Position numbers and translations under genes: made by a program. DNA of 64,000 bases. It comes from Aplectana chamaeleonis (Eukaryota > Nematoda > Chromadorea > Rhabditida > Cosmocercidae). Below the pieces are notes generated by a model, which was not told where the DNA came from, did no database searches, and saw only the letters and a list, made by a program, of their open reading frames with translations. The DNA lies in assembly GCA_029168955.1 (NCBI GenBank), contig JAPDOI010000289.1, forward strand, positions 497,001-561,000, written 5' to 3'. How positions within the stretch are numbered: position 1 is the first letter of the stretch; every line of letters begins with the position of its first letter. Positions 30,282 through 40,615 of this stretch are shown here, piece after piece.

Positions 30282-31203
30282 TTAAAATTCCATCGAGATT
30301 CCGAAAACAACCTTCACCAAAGGTCTATCTCCAAGCACAGAAAAGTTATGGACGAAAAACCGATAATTTCAGGCGAAAAAAATTCAACTAAAACACAAAA
30401 ACTAAAAACGCTATCCGATCAGGCATGTGCGAAAAACTTTAAAACCGAAAAAACCGAAAAACGAAAAATTTTAGGTTTTGAATTCGAAAAATTCCAAAAA
30501 AACCGAAAAAAATTGTCTTTCGAAGCGTCTTATTTTCGTAATTACATGTCATTGATAAGAAAAACAAGGCAACGTAATCGAAAAGCTTCGAATAATGGCA
30601 GAATCATGTTTTCTTAGTGAAACAGAAGGATACGCAATCAACGTATTAATGTGAGCAATTTTACCCTTGTTGCAGCGTTGGGTCCTGACAAAATTGCGGC
30701 GTTGAACACACTCTTAAATTCTCATTGTGAACTTTTGTTTAAAACTGCGGTAGTTCTCTGAACAATCATGTCCGTGTTTTTTCGAGTTTTTTTATCAAAA
30801 CTGTGGGCTCGAATGTCGTCCTTAACTTTATAAAAAAACCAAATTCGTGAAAATCATGGGCAGGTCACAGAGCAAAACGGAACAAACGTTGCACAGAGAC
30901 GAACATCAATAGTTCTCGATGTATAGCAGGAATTTTTTGCGCTGTCATGTTGAATTTCAGTGTGAGTGATCGCGTCGAGGTCAGCACTGACCAGTAGCTC
31001 AGTCTCTCGGCGCTATTAGACGTTAATGGCCGCGACGCAACCACACGCATTGAGTCGTGGTGTCTACACAGGGGTTAGGTTCAACCACGTTAGCTGGACG
31101 GAACTATACATGATGCCGCTCGCCCAAGAATGTTTTCATTCGCAGTTTTTTCTTGTATATATCGATAGAGGGAGCAGAAAATTTTAGCTTGGCTCCCACT
31201 TAA

Positions 31204-31855
31204 AGGCAGCATACACGCTCGCAAGCATAGTCGAGATAACAGCATAGATAAGTCCGCACGGCCAGTACTATGTCGTCAACGACGTCTGAAGCGCTGAAAA
31301 CTGTCCAGGATGACAATATTTGACAATGTTTGAGCAATCTTGCCATCCACGCCCGTATTTTCACACCCCTTCGAGTAACAGAATGAGAATCGATACTTGA
31401 GAAAACATGTGATAACTTAGAATGATAGCACTATAAAAAGGGAGTGCAGTAGAGAAAAAACTCGATTTACCTCAATATAACATGTTTGTGCACCGATAAA
31501 ATCCTCCATTTCAAGAGGTCAGCCAAAGTAGAGCGGCATTCTCGAAAGTGGACGAGAGTCAATAGGTATGCAGACACGTTATACTCAAGTCAACCAAGCT
31601 ATTTCTCTCGTGCACTCCCATTTGATAGTGCTATCACTCTCAATTATCACACGTTTTCACAAGTATCGATTCTCATTCTGTTACTCGAAGGGGTGTGAAA
31701 ATACGGGCGTGGAAGGCAAGATTGCTCAAACATTGTCAAATATTGTCATCCTGGACAGTTTTCAGCGCTTCAAACGTTGTTGACGACATAGTACGGGCCG
31801 TGCGGACCTACCTATGCTGTTATCTCGACTATGCTTGCGAGCGTGTATGCTGCCT
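31204..31855. mobile_element. TTAA-type MITE, family F2, long inverted arms
   Basis: TTAA (31,200-31,203), AGGCAGCATACACGCTCGC ... GCGAGCGTGTATGCTGCCT, TTAA (31,856-31,859). The two arms of about 240 bp are nearly perfect inverses (through GTCGAGATAACAGCATAG and GAGTAACAGAATGAGAATCG), leaving a loop of about 170 bp. It is 652 bp. Confidence 0.85.
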
Positions 31856-31859
31856 TTAA

Positions 31860-32342
31860 AGGCAGTGTTCACGATAAAAAATGTGTTTCATTTTACACTA
31901 GAAAAGGGTATTGGAGGGGCACACTGTAACGTTAACGTCAAAGGAACGCATGAGAACGAGCCAGGAAGAACCCCAAGAGAGCCCGAATTTGCCACTTCGA
32001 GCGCAAGGCAAACCCCAAATGTGCAACACACGCCCACCGGCGTGAACAAATGGATGTTCGAGATCGTGAGATGAGCGATTATTTCCGATTAACAGCCCCG
32101 TTCTTCCCTTCATTCTCAACTTCTCTCTTCAATCGGGTCAGCTCGCATACAACGGTTGCAAAAGACCGAAGTTACAAGCCTCGGAAAACTCGTCCAAAAT
32201 GCTTCCCTAAACTTTCTTAGGAACCATAACTCCGTTCCCAGAACGTCTTGTACGATTCCAGAGACATCATTGGAATCAGCATGGGACCGTTTTCAAAATA
32301 GGCGGGAAAACAGGAAAACGATTTTCATCGTGAACACTGCCT
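31860..32342. mobile_element. F1 MITE abutting the F2 element
   Basis: AGGCAGTGTTCACGAT starts one base after the TTAA that closes the F2 element; the right end is ATCGTGAACACTGCCT, TTAA (32,343-32,346). It is 483 bp, the same subfamily as 27,499-27,972. The two elements share the single TTAA at 31,856-31,859. Confidence 0.85.
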
Positions 32343-32424
32343 TTAAAAATTATGGGCCTCCAAAGAGCAATTCTCGACGTCTTTTTCATGAAAATCTTAA
32401 AAGAAAACGAAATTCCTGACTTCG

Positions 32425-32868
32425 AAGCAGTGTTCACAATATGTTTCACTTTTGATGTCGCAACCGTTTACGGAAGGTCTGGTGCCCTATACAGCAAGGC
32501 ATGCTTGAAGAGAACGTGAAAACCGTGTTTTTGTGCTAAAAGAGGGCCACTTTTGCTTGCGTTGACTTTTGAGCGTGGAGGAACTGACCGTTATGAAGGA
32601 TGTTACCTATAAATGCAAACAAGCGGTTGAGCCCGCTTATCAGTACTTCCTAGACTTGATTACCTCATGTTATCACAACCTCGAGGGTCTAGGGGGCGGA
32701 AAGGGGACATGACGCGTTTCGGTGACCTCAGAACGCCTGTTTGCATCCGTTATTTTGCTATTCCTAGCTCTTTTTAAACCGGTTTTTCGACACTGAGAGC
32801 ATAGAATTCTTCTTGCCTATCATTTTGCGACGAACAGTCTTTGAGAATGATTATCGTGAATGCTGCCT
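32425..32868. mobile_element. F1 MITE, degenerate ends
   Basis: The left end reads AAGCAGTGTTCACAATATG; the right end reads TTATCGTGAATGCTGCCT. The same subfamily supplies the inverted fragment at 23,690-23,955. The flanks (TTCG, TGAA) no longer match TTAA. Confidence 0.6.
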
Positions 32869-32879
32869 TGAAAGTGCCG

Positions 32880-33840
32880 ATGCAGGTTATCAGCTATGCG
32901 GAATCGATTAACGTTATTATTTAGATTGGTGATGGTTCCGCCTGTCGAATTTCATATTTTTGGTTCTTCGGAGGATTATTCCTGAAAGTTATGGCCATGT
33001 TCAAAAGATGCGCCGTAGTCGCTTTAGTCTGCCGATTAACAGGAATTCCGAGAAATTTAGACCCAGTCGATCTAAGTTTTTATCGAAAGTGATGTATTGG
33101 AAGGATCCGTTGTGCAAGAGGCAGATCATATGTTTGCTTCTACGCGAAATGATCCTGGCAAGGGAATGACAATTTTTAGGGTTTTCGAAAAAATTGTCTC
33201 GGATGGAGCCTAAAACTTGTTTATGGGGTTGTTTTGGGTGCTGATTACGCATCTGAGGCCCATTTGTCAATATTTCAAAGAAAAAACGTCCGATTCGGTC
33301 CGAAGCTTCAAAATGAGGGAAATTTTGCTGCCCAAACGCGACTTTTGACGATTTCGAGAATCCTACGATCAAAGTGCCTCAAAACTTGTACATGGGGGCT
33401 ATTCGGACTGCCTAACACGAATCTGCAACCCGTTTAACGATTTTCGATATATCACGGTGGGTTACGGTTGGTGTACGGCAGCTCGGTCAAAGTCTCAGAT
33501 TTAAATCAAAATTTCGCTGTGGGCGTTACATATCTGGGACGCTGAACACGAATTTGAGGTCTATTTTTCGATTTTCGAAATTTTAAGGCAGGTATCGCCT
33601 GTTAAAGGGCATTATGCCTACCGTAACCTACAGTAACCCTGTCTGGTCCGAAATAGAACCCAGTTTCCAATTCAGTGCCCTAAACAGTTGAAAGTTTTTA
33701 GCCGAATCCGAAAAAAATTTTCTGAACTCGCAGATTCCCTGATGGGTAGGTACCCTTACTTTTTTTTGAGCATTCAAAATGCCGTTTTTCTTAGCGATTT
33801 AGCCAATTTCAAGCACGGGTCATTTATATACTCTCAAAGA
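32880..33840. repeat. Decayed CAAGGG-type repeat inside the hAT-like element
   Basis: Landmarks of 43,872-44,929 recur in order: CAAAACTTGTACATGGGGG, CTAACACGAATCTG, CACGGTGGGTTACGG, TTTTTCGATTTTCGAAAT and CCTACCGTAACCTACAGT. Terminal repeats were not found. Confidence 0.5.
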
Positions 33841-34121
33841 CCTACAGCAACGACAACGTGATTTTCCAAATCTCCACCGGAAGGTAACAAGCCTCCCTTG
33901 TGAGATCAAATGAAAGACGAGTGCAAACTTGCTGCAGACGTCTGTAGGCAGCAAAGGATCCACTGCAAGTCGCATCAGAACCACAAATTTCCGACCGAAA
34001 AAAACCGAAAATTTTTTGAACTTTTTCGTTTTTTTCGATATTAATTTTTTTCGCCAAAAAGGGCGAAAAACGAAAAAACCGAAAAATCGAAAAACGAAAA
34101 ACGCACACCCCTGTATCCGAT

Positions 34122-34555
34122 GCAGAATTTCATGTCGATTCCGAAAACTACCTTCAACATAGGGCTATCTCCCAGGGTAAAAACGTTATGGACGAAAAAC
34201 GTATTGCTTTTAGTGAAGGAAACGTTATTTCATTAATTGAAATCGGCTGAGAGATCAGAAACGTAATTTTCTCAAATTGAAAACACTTTTCGACGGGAAA
34301 TTTATTAAAGATTCTGGAAACATCTCCGTTCAAAGACCCACCCTAAAGGACAAAAATGTTACAAGCGAAGAACAGTTAGTTTTTCAAAAATCTTGAAAAA
34401 TTTTTCCGAAAATTTTGACTCCAAGACAGCTCAAAGGAAATTTTTCATGACCTACGCAGATCATTTCATAAAGAATAGTTAATTTCTAAAGGAGGTCATA
34501 TAACGAAAAAGTGTTTCAAAATCAAGGATTAAAAATAAAAATATCGTATTTCCTC
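34122..34555. repeat. Diverged tandem repeat (opposite strand of the 22.2 kb repeat)
   Basis: ATGGACGAAAAAC, CGAAAACTACCTTCAAC and GGGCTATCTCCCAGG-like stretches recur and match 30,286-30,411 and the inverse of 22,260-22,440. It is the host sequence of the 3.7-kb hAT-like insertion. Confidence 0.5.
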
Positions 34556-34730
34556 CAATTGAAGTACACCTCTATTTGAAGTACATCTCTAATAGAAGTA
34601 CACCTAAAAAGGAAGGCTGAGTATTAGAAGTACACCCTCTATTTGAAGTACCCCTCTATTAGAAGTACATCTGAAATAGATGTCTGAGTATTAGAAGTAC
34701 ACCCTATATTTGAAGTACACCTCTTTTCGG
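34556..34730. repeat. AGAAGTACACC array
   Basis: Same array family as 8,456-9,058 and 36,244-36,412, with AGAAGTACACC, CTCTATTTGAAGTACACC and a CTGAGTATTAGAAG stretch. Confidence 0.65.
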
Positions 34731-35117
34731 AATGGACCTCCGGTGTTCGGGTACTGAGGCAATCGCGGGGGTCGGTGGCCGGTTGAAACGCGCCTTTCCC
34801 AATGAAATTGATCCGATCTGGCTAATCGGCGTAGGTTTCGGCATGGCTCATAACTGCCGTAGCTTTCGTGGTAATGTCTCATATCTGGCGGAGTTTTCTT
34901 GGCAACTCGCTGCAGTGTCCGCACTGTTTTTCTCTAATGCTCTCTCGTGCAGAGCGCGGAAATGGTAGCCCAAAATGTATACGCTGCACTGAAGTGTGAC
35001 TTGTTTGGGCTTGTCATAGATGTCAGCGCTCGGGATATCGACACTCTGGCGGGCGTCTGTGGCTGGCTGAACTGTCAATTCGCTTCCAGACCGCGACTGC
35101 AAGAGCGGTACCTGATA
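34731..35117. other. No gene recognised
   Basis: GC-rich compared with neighbours. A GTCGGTGGCCGGTTGAAACG stretch near 34,770 resembles the tandem units that follow, so this may be a decayed extension of that repeat. Confidence 0.3.
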
Positions 35118-35300
35118 GTCGGTGGAAGGTGATTAGGCGGGGTTTTTAGTGTAAACATGTGGGTGTGACTTCACACAGAGTGATAGGTTGGAGGGGATAA
35201 GGCAGAGCTTTCGGTGTGAACGGGTCAACTGTGACGTGGCATTGTAGGGTCGGTGGGAGGTTGACACGCGGAGTTTTCGGCATGAATGGGGGAGTTTTCG
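35118..35300. repeat. 65-66-bp tandem repeat
   Basis: Nearly three units, marked by GGTGGAAGG at 35,121, GGTTGGAGG at 35,186 and GGTGGGAGG at 35,252. Each is followed by a GCGGRGYTTTY-like stretch and a GTGAAC/ATGAAT word. The third unit overlaps the exon-like stretch at 35,282. Confidence 0.6.
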
Positions 35301-35390
35301 GGACTTGTGCGCTCCTTTTTCCGTTTCTAGCGGGAGCACGCTACCCGTTCATCTGCTCTCAACCGGCCACCGACCACCGCAATTGCATGA
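35282..35390 (+). other. Exon-like stretch with signal-peptide look (weak)
   Basis: An ATG at 35,282 gives MNGGVFGTCALLFPFLAGA, a hydrophobic signal-like segment, then PFICSQPATDHRNCM with two cysteines. The frame meets a strong donor, GTAAGTG, at 35,391. The start lies in a tandem-repeat unit, which weakens the case. No following exon was found in the window. Confidence 0.22.
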
Positions 35391-36243
35391 GTAAGTGTTT
35401 GTCAATTCGAATGTGGCTTTTTCGAGAGACCAGTTTGCATGGGATGTTTTTTTCAGTATTGTGAGGTTTAAATATTCGCAAAAAAAAGACTATCGGCAAC
35501 CCCTCTCTCTGTCTAAGATTTCTTGTATGGTACAACTTCCGATTAGACTTCACTGAACTTCAAATGATCAAGAAAAAACAGAGTTGACACTCGAAATTGC
35601 TCTTATTCACGGTAAATGCACGGTTTTTTTAGATAATTAATATGGATTAATATTTGATTGGGATTTATTCATTCAAAGTTTACTTGTTTTGGCCCAAGTT
35701 GTTGACTTTAACGGTCCTTGAAAAGCCAAGATTTCCCAGCTTAATGAAAAATTGATCATTCATGTAGAGGAATCGTTCTTACGACGAGGAAATCAGGAGC
35801 CACCAATGGTAGACTTTATCTACAGTGGATTGTGGGCGCAAAGAACTCGCCTCTGGAATCGTTGTTGGCAAGGCGTTCGAGAATAGCTTTTTTTCAATCG
35901 CTCTGGAAGGCTCGAAACGCGATCAGTTCTCTTGTTTTAAGCCTAACGACTCGATTCCTATTGGTCTCTCTCCTCTTCATAAAGCGTGTCAACGAGAACG
36001 ATACCGAACTTAGACAACTTTTGGAAGAAATTAGCTTGGAAAGGGTGTGAATAATGGTTTAGAAAATCTGATATCAGTCAATGGGAAGCCTCAATTCGAT
36101 TGAGCCTAATTGGCTGAGTGGCTAAGTTTTCGTGGTTGCGGTCTGAAATTTCAATATGTACATACAAATTCTCCGTGTTATACTGGAAATTTCTGAGGGA
36201 AATGCGAAAGGTCCTACCATAGGAAATTTAAAAAATCGCGCCG
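35391..36243. other. No gene recognised
   Basis: Frames near 35,825-36,050 contain SPLHKACQ and, one frame over, DTELRQLLEEISLERV. These could be an ankyrin-like relic with a frameshift, but the match is too short to call. Confidence 0.3.
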
Positions 36244-36412
36244 AATAATAGAAGTACACCCTCTATTAGAAGTACACCAAAATTAGAGGGCTGAGAATTA
36301 GAAGTACAGCCTCTATTTGAAGTACACCTCTAATAGAAGTACATACAAAATAGGGGCCTGAGTATTAGAAGTACATTTACTTCTAAAAGAGAAAATACGG
36401 TAAATTGAATGC
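36244..36412. repeat. AGAAGTACACC array, uninterrupted copy
   Basis: It aligns with both flanks of the T1 element at 8,565-8,997. The TA at 36,340-36,341 is the uninterrupted insertion site. Confidence 0.7.
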
Positions 36413-36429
36413 AACAAAGAGAGGATTAA

Positions 36430-36977
36430 AGGCAGTGGTCACGATGAAAAACGTTAACGAAAAAACTACAAAAATTAGCTTAGAATGAAAACAGCTGAAA
36501 AACTATGAAGGTAGCGCGGTGAAAAACGGGCTAGAATAAGAGTTTCTAGGGCCCAAAGATGCCAGTTCGTGCACACGTGCACAGCGCGGACGAAAAAGAT
36601 CGCTGTCTCATGCCGAGCAGTCAAAAATCATCGACATTCAGAGGGAGAAACAAATGCAAGTTTACCCAATAAAAACACTTGAGCATTGAAAGAAAGCACT
36701 CCAGTCAATGTTTTCGACTAGATGTGTACATAAATTCGAAGGTTCATTGATTGAAATTCAATCTCAAGCCATCTGATGTTCTTGATATAAGAGGTCATCG
36801 ATGCCGATGATGTGGATGGGCTCGTCCACCATCAAAAGACAAGAAAGTTTAGGTTTCAAATTTGGCCCAGAACAGTGATTTTTTCGCGATTTTTTCTCAT
36901 AGGTCCTACTACTCGATACCCAGAAAAGGGTTTAGAGGGAAAAAGACGACAACCATATTTGATCGCGACCACTGCCT
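36430..36977. mobile_element. F1 MITE
   Basis: TTAA (36,426-36,429), AGGCAGTGGTCACGAT ... ATCGCGACCACTGCCT, TTAA (36,978-36,981). The two ends share the compensating GTGGTC/GACCAC change, so they mirror each other better than the F1 consensus. It is 548 bp, the same subfamily as 1,845. Confidence 0.8.
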
Positions 36978-36981
36978 TTAA

Positions 36982-38255
36982 GAAAACGTCAAATTTTAAA
37001 GTTGCAAAACTATAGGGAACCTTAAGCCTTCCCCACTCAGGAATTCTAAACAACCTTCACCTCTCGGACCGCCGTCTCCACCCCAACCGATAAAAGGCTC
37101 GGGCCCCATGTTGTTTCGTGTAGAGAATAGAGTAGTAACCTTTATGTAGAAATAGTAGTCGATGTAGAAGAACAGGGGAACAGCAGGCGAAGAATGACTG
37201 TGAGTACAACGAAATCGTGGTTTTTTATATGCCGGTAGGTACAAAGTGCACTCCGTGGTCATCAACGATTTTTTCCAATATCGTACCTAGCAATAACTAG
37301 GTGAGATCAGCACAAATACACTATGTATTAATGACAATATCACATGTAACACATGTGGGGAGAAGGGTAAGGGCGCTAACTCGATATTCTAGAAAATGCT
37401 GAAACCTGAGAATTTCCATAGTTCCTAGCAAAGATGTGAAACGTTCTTCGGTTAAATCCCGTTACCTCTGCGATATAAGAAAAGAGGTATAAAAACAAGA
37501 GTCACAGTTAAAACGCAAAATAATTAAGGTTAACATATAGAAATGGCATTATTGTCAGCCACTACGCAAGAATGATCTTACAGTATTCGAACCATCATTC
37601 ACTTGCTTCGTACTCAAACGCCTAACCGGCTGAGCCATTGTCCAGTGAGAGCTTACCCCGACTTTAGAACCGCGCTAGGTTTCGTCTTGAAATTTTCTGG
37701 AGAACATTTTCAGATGATTTCAAAGCCCCTGTATGGATCCTATTTGTTCAGTATCCTCGCAATCCAGCGTTCTGGCTTCTTTCCTTATTTGGTCGTTTTT
37801 GATCTACCCATAAGGACTGATAAAAGTTGAAAATCTCAAATTGTTTCTTTTTCTCTCCCACCACAACCCTCGACGGACCGTTTTTTTTAACTCCATTTTG
37901 TGTTCAGAGTGATCCCTTGTTGATCACCGGTAAAGCTTGCGTAGGCAACGCACAATATCGTTTGGAGATGGAATTATCTTTCAGCTACCGTTCGCATAGG
38001 ACGCAGTTAGCTCCGCTATAGGTCAATGCTGAAGCTGCGCTCGCGCTGAACTACAACTAATGGCGTTGTTCTAGTTGATATTCCAAGTAACAATATCAAA
38101 AAGCAAATGGTGCGAAATAGGCTGGGAGACGTACAATACGGGGAATCGTACGATCTGCCTCAATGGAAAAGTAGGAATTTGTGCACAAGGTGGCTCGTCA
38201 AGCAGATGCAGCGCTCGGATTGGAGGAACAGGAGAGCTCCATGTATTCGCGCTAA
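36982..38255. other. No gene recognised
   Basis: No protein family was recognised. A tRNA-like stretch lies at 37,583-37,652 (listed separately). A short palindromic AACACATGTGGGG/CACATGTAACACATGTG stretch is at about 37,339-37,362. Confidence 0.3.
37583..37652 (-). repeat. tRNA-like (possible SINE) fragment
   Basis: On the minus strand TGGCTCAGCCGGTTAGGCG (A-box-like, D-arm form) is followed about 28 bases later by GGTTCGAATAC (B-box-like). The arms do not form a proper cloverleaf: acceptor and T stems do not pair. This therefore looks like a tRNA-derived SINE remnant, not a tRNA gene. Confidence 0.35.
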
Positions 38256-38878
38256 AGGCAGCATATACGCTCTTAAACTTGGTTGAGATAACTACGGGAA
38301 TAGAATTGATTGGCTCAGAACATAATGCCTACGCACTTTGGAGCGTTGAAAACGACCCGCAATGTCGCTACATGAGTCAGAAGTTGGCCGCGTCCTGTAT
38401 TTCTCCGCCCTCCTGTATTCGCTGTCCTCCTTCAAAACACGGGTAGTGGGACGTTCCCACCGTCGTCGATGAAGGTGGTTTGCCTATTGTACTTACTGTA
38501 CCACCGACAAACGTCGCCGACAGTGGGATTGACCCCGCACCCTCGTTTTGGGGAGGACAGCAAATAGAGGGCGGAGAAATGCAAAGCGAGGCCAACATCT
38601 TACTCGTGTAGTGGCTTTTTGGGTCTTTTTTGACGCTTCAAACTGCGTAGACATTGTGTTCTGGGTCAAACCATTCTATTTCCTCAAATATCCCAACCAC
38701 GCTTACGAGCGTGTATTATCTGGTTTCGGGCCAAATTTACTCTGTTCCCTCGCGCGCCTGCGCGGAGCGAGGGTAGAGACAGCGAGAAAGCGTGGGGAGA
38801 AGGAAACGCAGCGTAAGCACGCAGACGCATGCGATGAAAGGAAATCAATTCCACTCGGAAACAGAGGATATGCTGCCT
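38256..38878. mobile_element. F2-type MITE, diverged
   Basis: The left end is CTAA, AGGCAGCATATACGCTC; the right end is GATATGCTGCCT, TTAA (38,879-38,882). An internal stem pairs about 38,397-38,445 with 38,530-38,583 (CTCCGCCCTC with GAGGGCGGAG). A 186-codon plus-strand frame at 38,548-39,108 crosses the right terminus and is not a gene. Confidence 0.6.
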
Positions 38879-38882
38879 TTAA

Positions 38883-39376
38883 TAAACACTTGGCGAGTAA
38901 CAGCCGGAAAGTTCTTCCGAATTCTCTATCGAACCATAGGGTCGAAGCTAATCTGCCGTTGTTTCCCTTTTGCTCTTGGTCTTTCTTGCTATCAAGTGGA
39001 GCTCGGCGTTGGTGGAACTTTAGGGGGTTAGCTAGGTCGTTGTTAAGATGGTTCTTTCAGCACTCAAGGGGAATTTTGCAAGTGGGGGAGGGTGAAAAAG
39101 GCGTTTGATCGAGTATTTATGTATTATGTAAATATGTTCCAAGTCATTTCAGGCCCAGAAGGCAACAAGTCGGTCGGAACGTCGCCGTAATAAAGTTTCA
39201 CCATCTAAAAATCCTTGAACTGTCGCATAAGAAAATCGGCCAGTCTCGTTTCATTTCGATTGATACTCTTCGAGTTTGCTCTTTTTCCTTTTCCTCACGT
39301 AACTAGTTTTCCTCAAGCCGCCAATGTTTCGGCTGTTTCCTTACCACAGTACCAAATATTAGATAAAAAATCATAG
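38883..39376. other. No gene recognised
   Basis: This is unique-looking sequence between the F2-type element and the mariner, with no recognisable product. Confidence 0.3.
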
Positions 39377-39378
39377 TA

Positions 39379-40613
39379 CCAGGTTGTCCAATAATTCTTG
39401 TCCAAAAATTTTCAAAATTCTATAATTTTCCTTAGAAGTGTTATTATATCAGGCAAGTGTAAGAACCTTCTAGAAGGTTCTCCAAAGTTCTACGCTAGGG
39501 GTATATAAGGCGCAGTCGCCGCGTCTAGCTACCTGTACAAGCTAAATTGGACCAAGGTCGAATTCGTACGTTCGTGTACTACGAGTGGCTGCTGGGCAAC
39601 GACACGGGCACCGCGGTCGCCAACATCTGCAGAGCGTGCAAGGAGGATGCAGTGTCCCAACGCACAGTCAGCCGCTGGTTTAATCGTTTCGAGAGCGGCG
39701 ACACGAGCCTCGAGGACAGGGAGCGCAGCGGGAGGCCTTCTACGGTGGATGATGACGAAGTCCGTCGCTGTATCAAGGAGAATTCGGAACTGGCGACGAC
39801 GCTCGGCTGCAGCAAGTCCACCATCCACAATCGACTCAACTTACTCGGCTACCACAAAGTTCTGGCCCGTTGGATCCCCCACCGCCTGACGGACGCCAAC
39901 AAGCAGGGCCGCGTGGCCGTCTGCCAGTCCGTCCTCCTTCGTCCGCATCGCAAGGAGTTTCTCGAGGACCTGGTCACTGGGGATGAGAGCGGGGTCCTTT
40001 ACGACAACGTCGCCCGCCCTGCCATCTGGAGCGGAGAAGAGCCGCCGACGACGCCGTAAGCCGACCTGCACCCGCTGAAGATCATGCTCTGCTGCTGGTG
40101 GTACACCAAGGGCACGCTATACTTCGAGCTGCTCCCGCAAGGCAGGACGGTCACCGCCTCCATCTACACCGATCAACTCGAGAAACTAGCAGCCGCCATC
40201 CGAGAAAAGCGTCGCCGACGGGCCTCGGTCCACCTGCTGCACGACAAGGCGCGCCCCCACATGGCGAAGGAGACCCAGCAGATGTTGGCGACGCTCGGCT
40301 GGGAGACGGTTGCCCATCCGCCGTATTCCCCGGACCTCGCCCCCTCCGACTACCACTTGTTCCGCCCGCTGAAGCACCATTTGAACGGAAGAAAATTCAC
40401 CAACTACGACAACCTCAAATCCGGCATCGCGGACTTCTTCGAGTCGCAGCCCCCGGAGTTCTGGGCGAAGGGCATCGGCGACCCGCCCCATCGATGGGCC
40501 ACTGTTGTGGATAACTGTGGTGATTATATTGTTGATTAGACTTGTTTTTCAATAAAATTGAAAAAAATTAAAAATGGTGAAATTTTTGGACAAAAACTAT
40601 TGGACAACCTGGT
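39379..40613. mobile_element. mariner transposon, nearly complete
   Basis: Inverted ends CCAGGTTGTCCAATAATTCT and CCAGGTTGTCCAATAGTTTT (about 35 bp with few mismatches, continuing TTGTCCAAAAATTT), with TA on both sides (39,377-39,378 and 40,614-40,615). The length of 1,235 bp is normal for mariner. The coding part is markedly more GC-rich than its surroundings. One transposase frame is contained (see next). Confidence 0.9.
39547..40539 (+). pseudogene. mariner transposase with one nonsense codon
   Basis: The 330-codon frame spans the full transposase: an N-terminal helix-turn-helix region (QRTVSRWFNRFESGD, then LEDRERSGRPS near residue 60), a second one (CSKSTIHNRLNLLG), WIPHRL, then the catalytic core. 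All three catalytic Asp codons are present: VTGDES (39,982-39,984), LLHDKARPH (40,243-40,245) and SPDLAPSDYH (40,348-40,350), giving DD34D. The lesion is a TAA at 40,057-40,059, between EEPPTTP and ADLHPLK, where the family normally continues. The first codon is TTG where ATG might be expected. There are no frameshifts, so this is a recent loss. The closest relatives are probably HsMar-like mariners, a group also reported from hookworms (bandit). Confidence 0.88.
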
Positions 40614-40615
40614 AG

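Larger units (their letters stand above)
30420..34113. mobile_element. Large hAT-like element (3.7 kb), non-coding
   Basis: The left end is CAGGCATGTGCGAAAAAC; the inverted right end is CAGGGGTGTGCGTTTTTC. The 8-bp duplication TATCCGAT flanks it exactly (30,412-30,419 and 34,114-34,121). AAAACCGAAAAAC words fill about 110 bp inside each end. The interior holds an F2 and two F1 MITEs and a decayed CAAGGG-type repeat. No transposase is recognisable. The ends share CAGGSRTGTGCG with the element at 23,448. Confidence 0.75.

Noticed and set aside
35825..36050. Ankyrin-like coding relic (SPLHKACQ; DTELRQLLEEI)
   Set aside because: Too short, split over two frames, no repeat periodicity.
37583..37652. 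tRNA gene
   Set aside because: Acceptor and T stems do not pair; kept only as a tRNA-like repeat.
38548..39108. 186-codon plus-strand open frame
   Set aside because: It crosses the right terminus of an F2-type MITE into flanking DNA, so it is an accidental frame.
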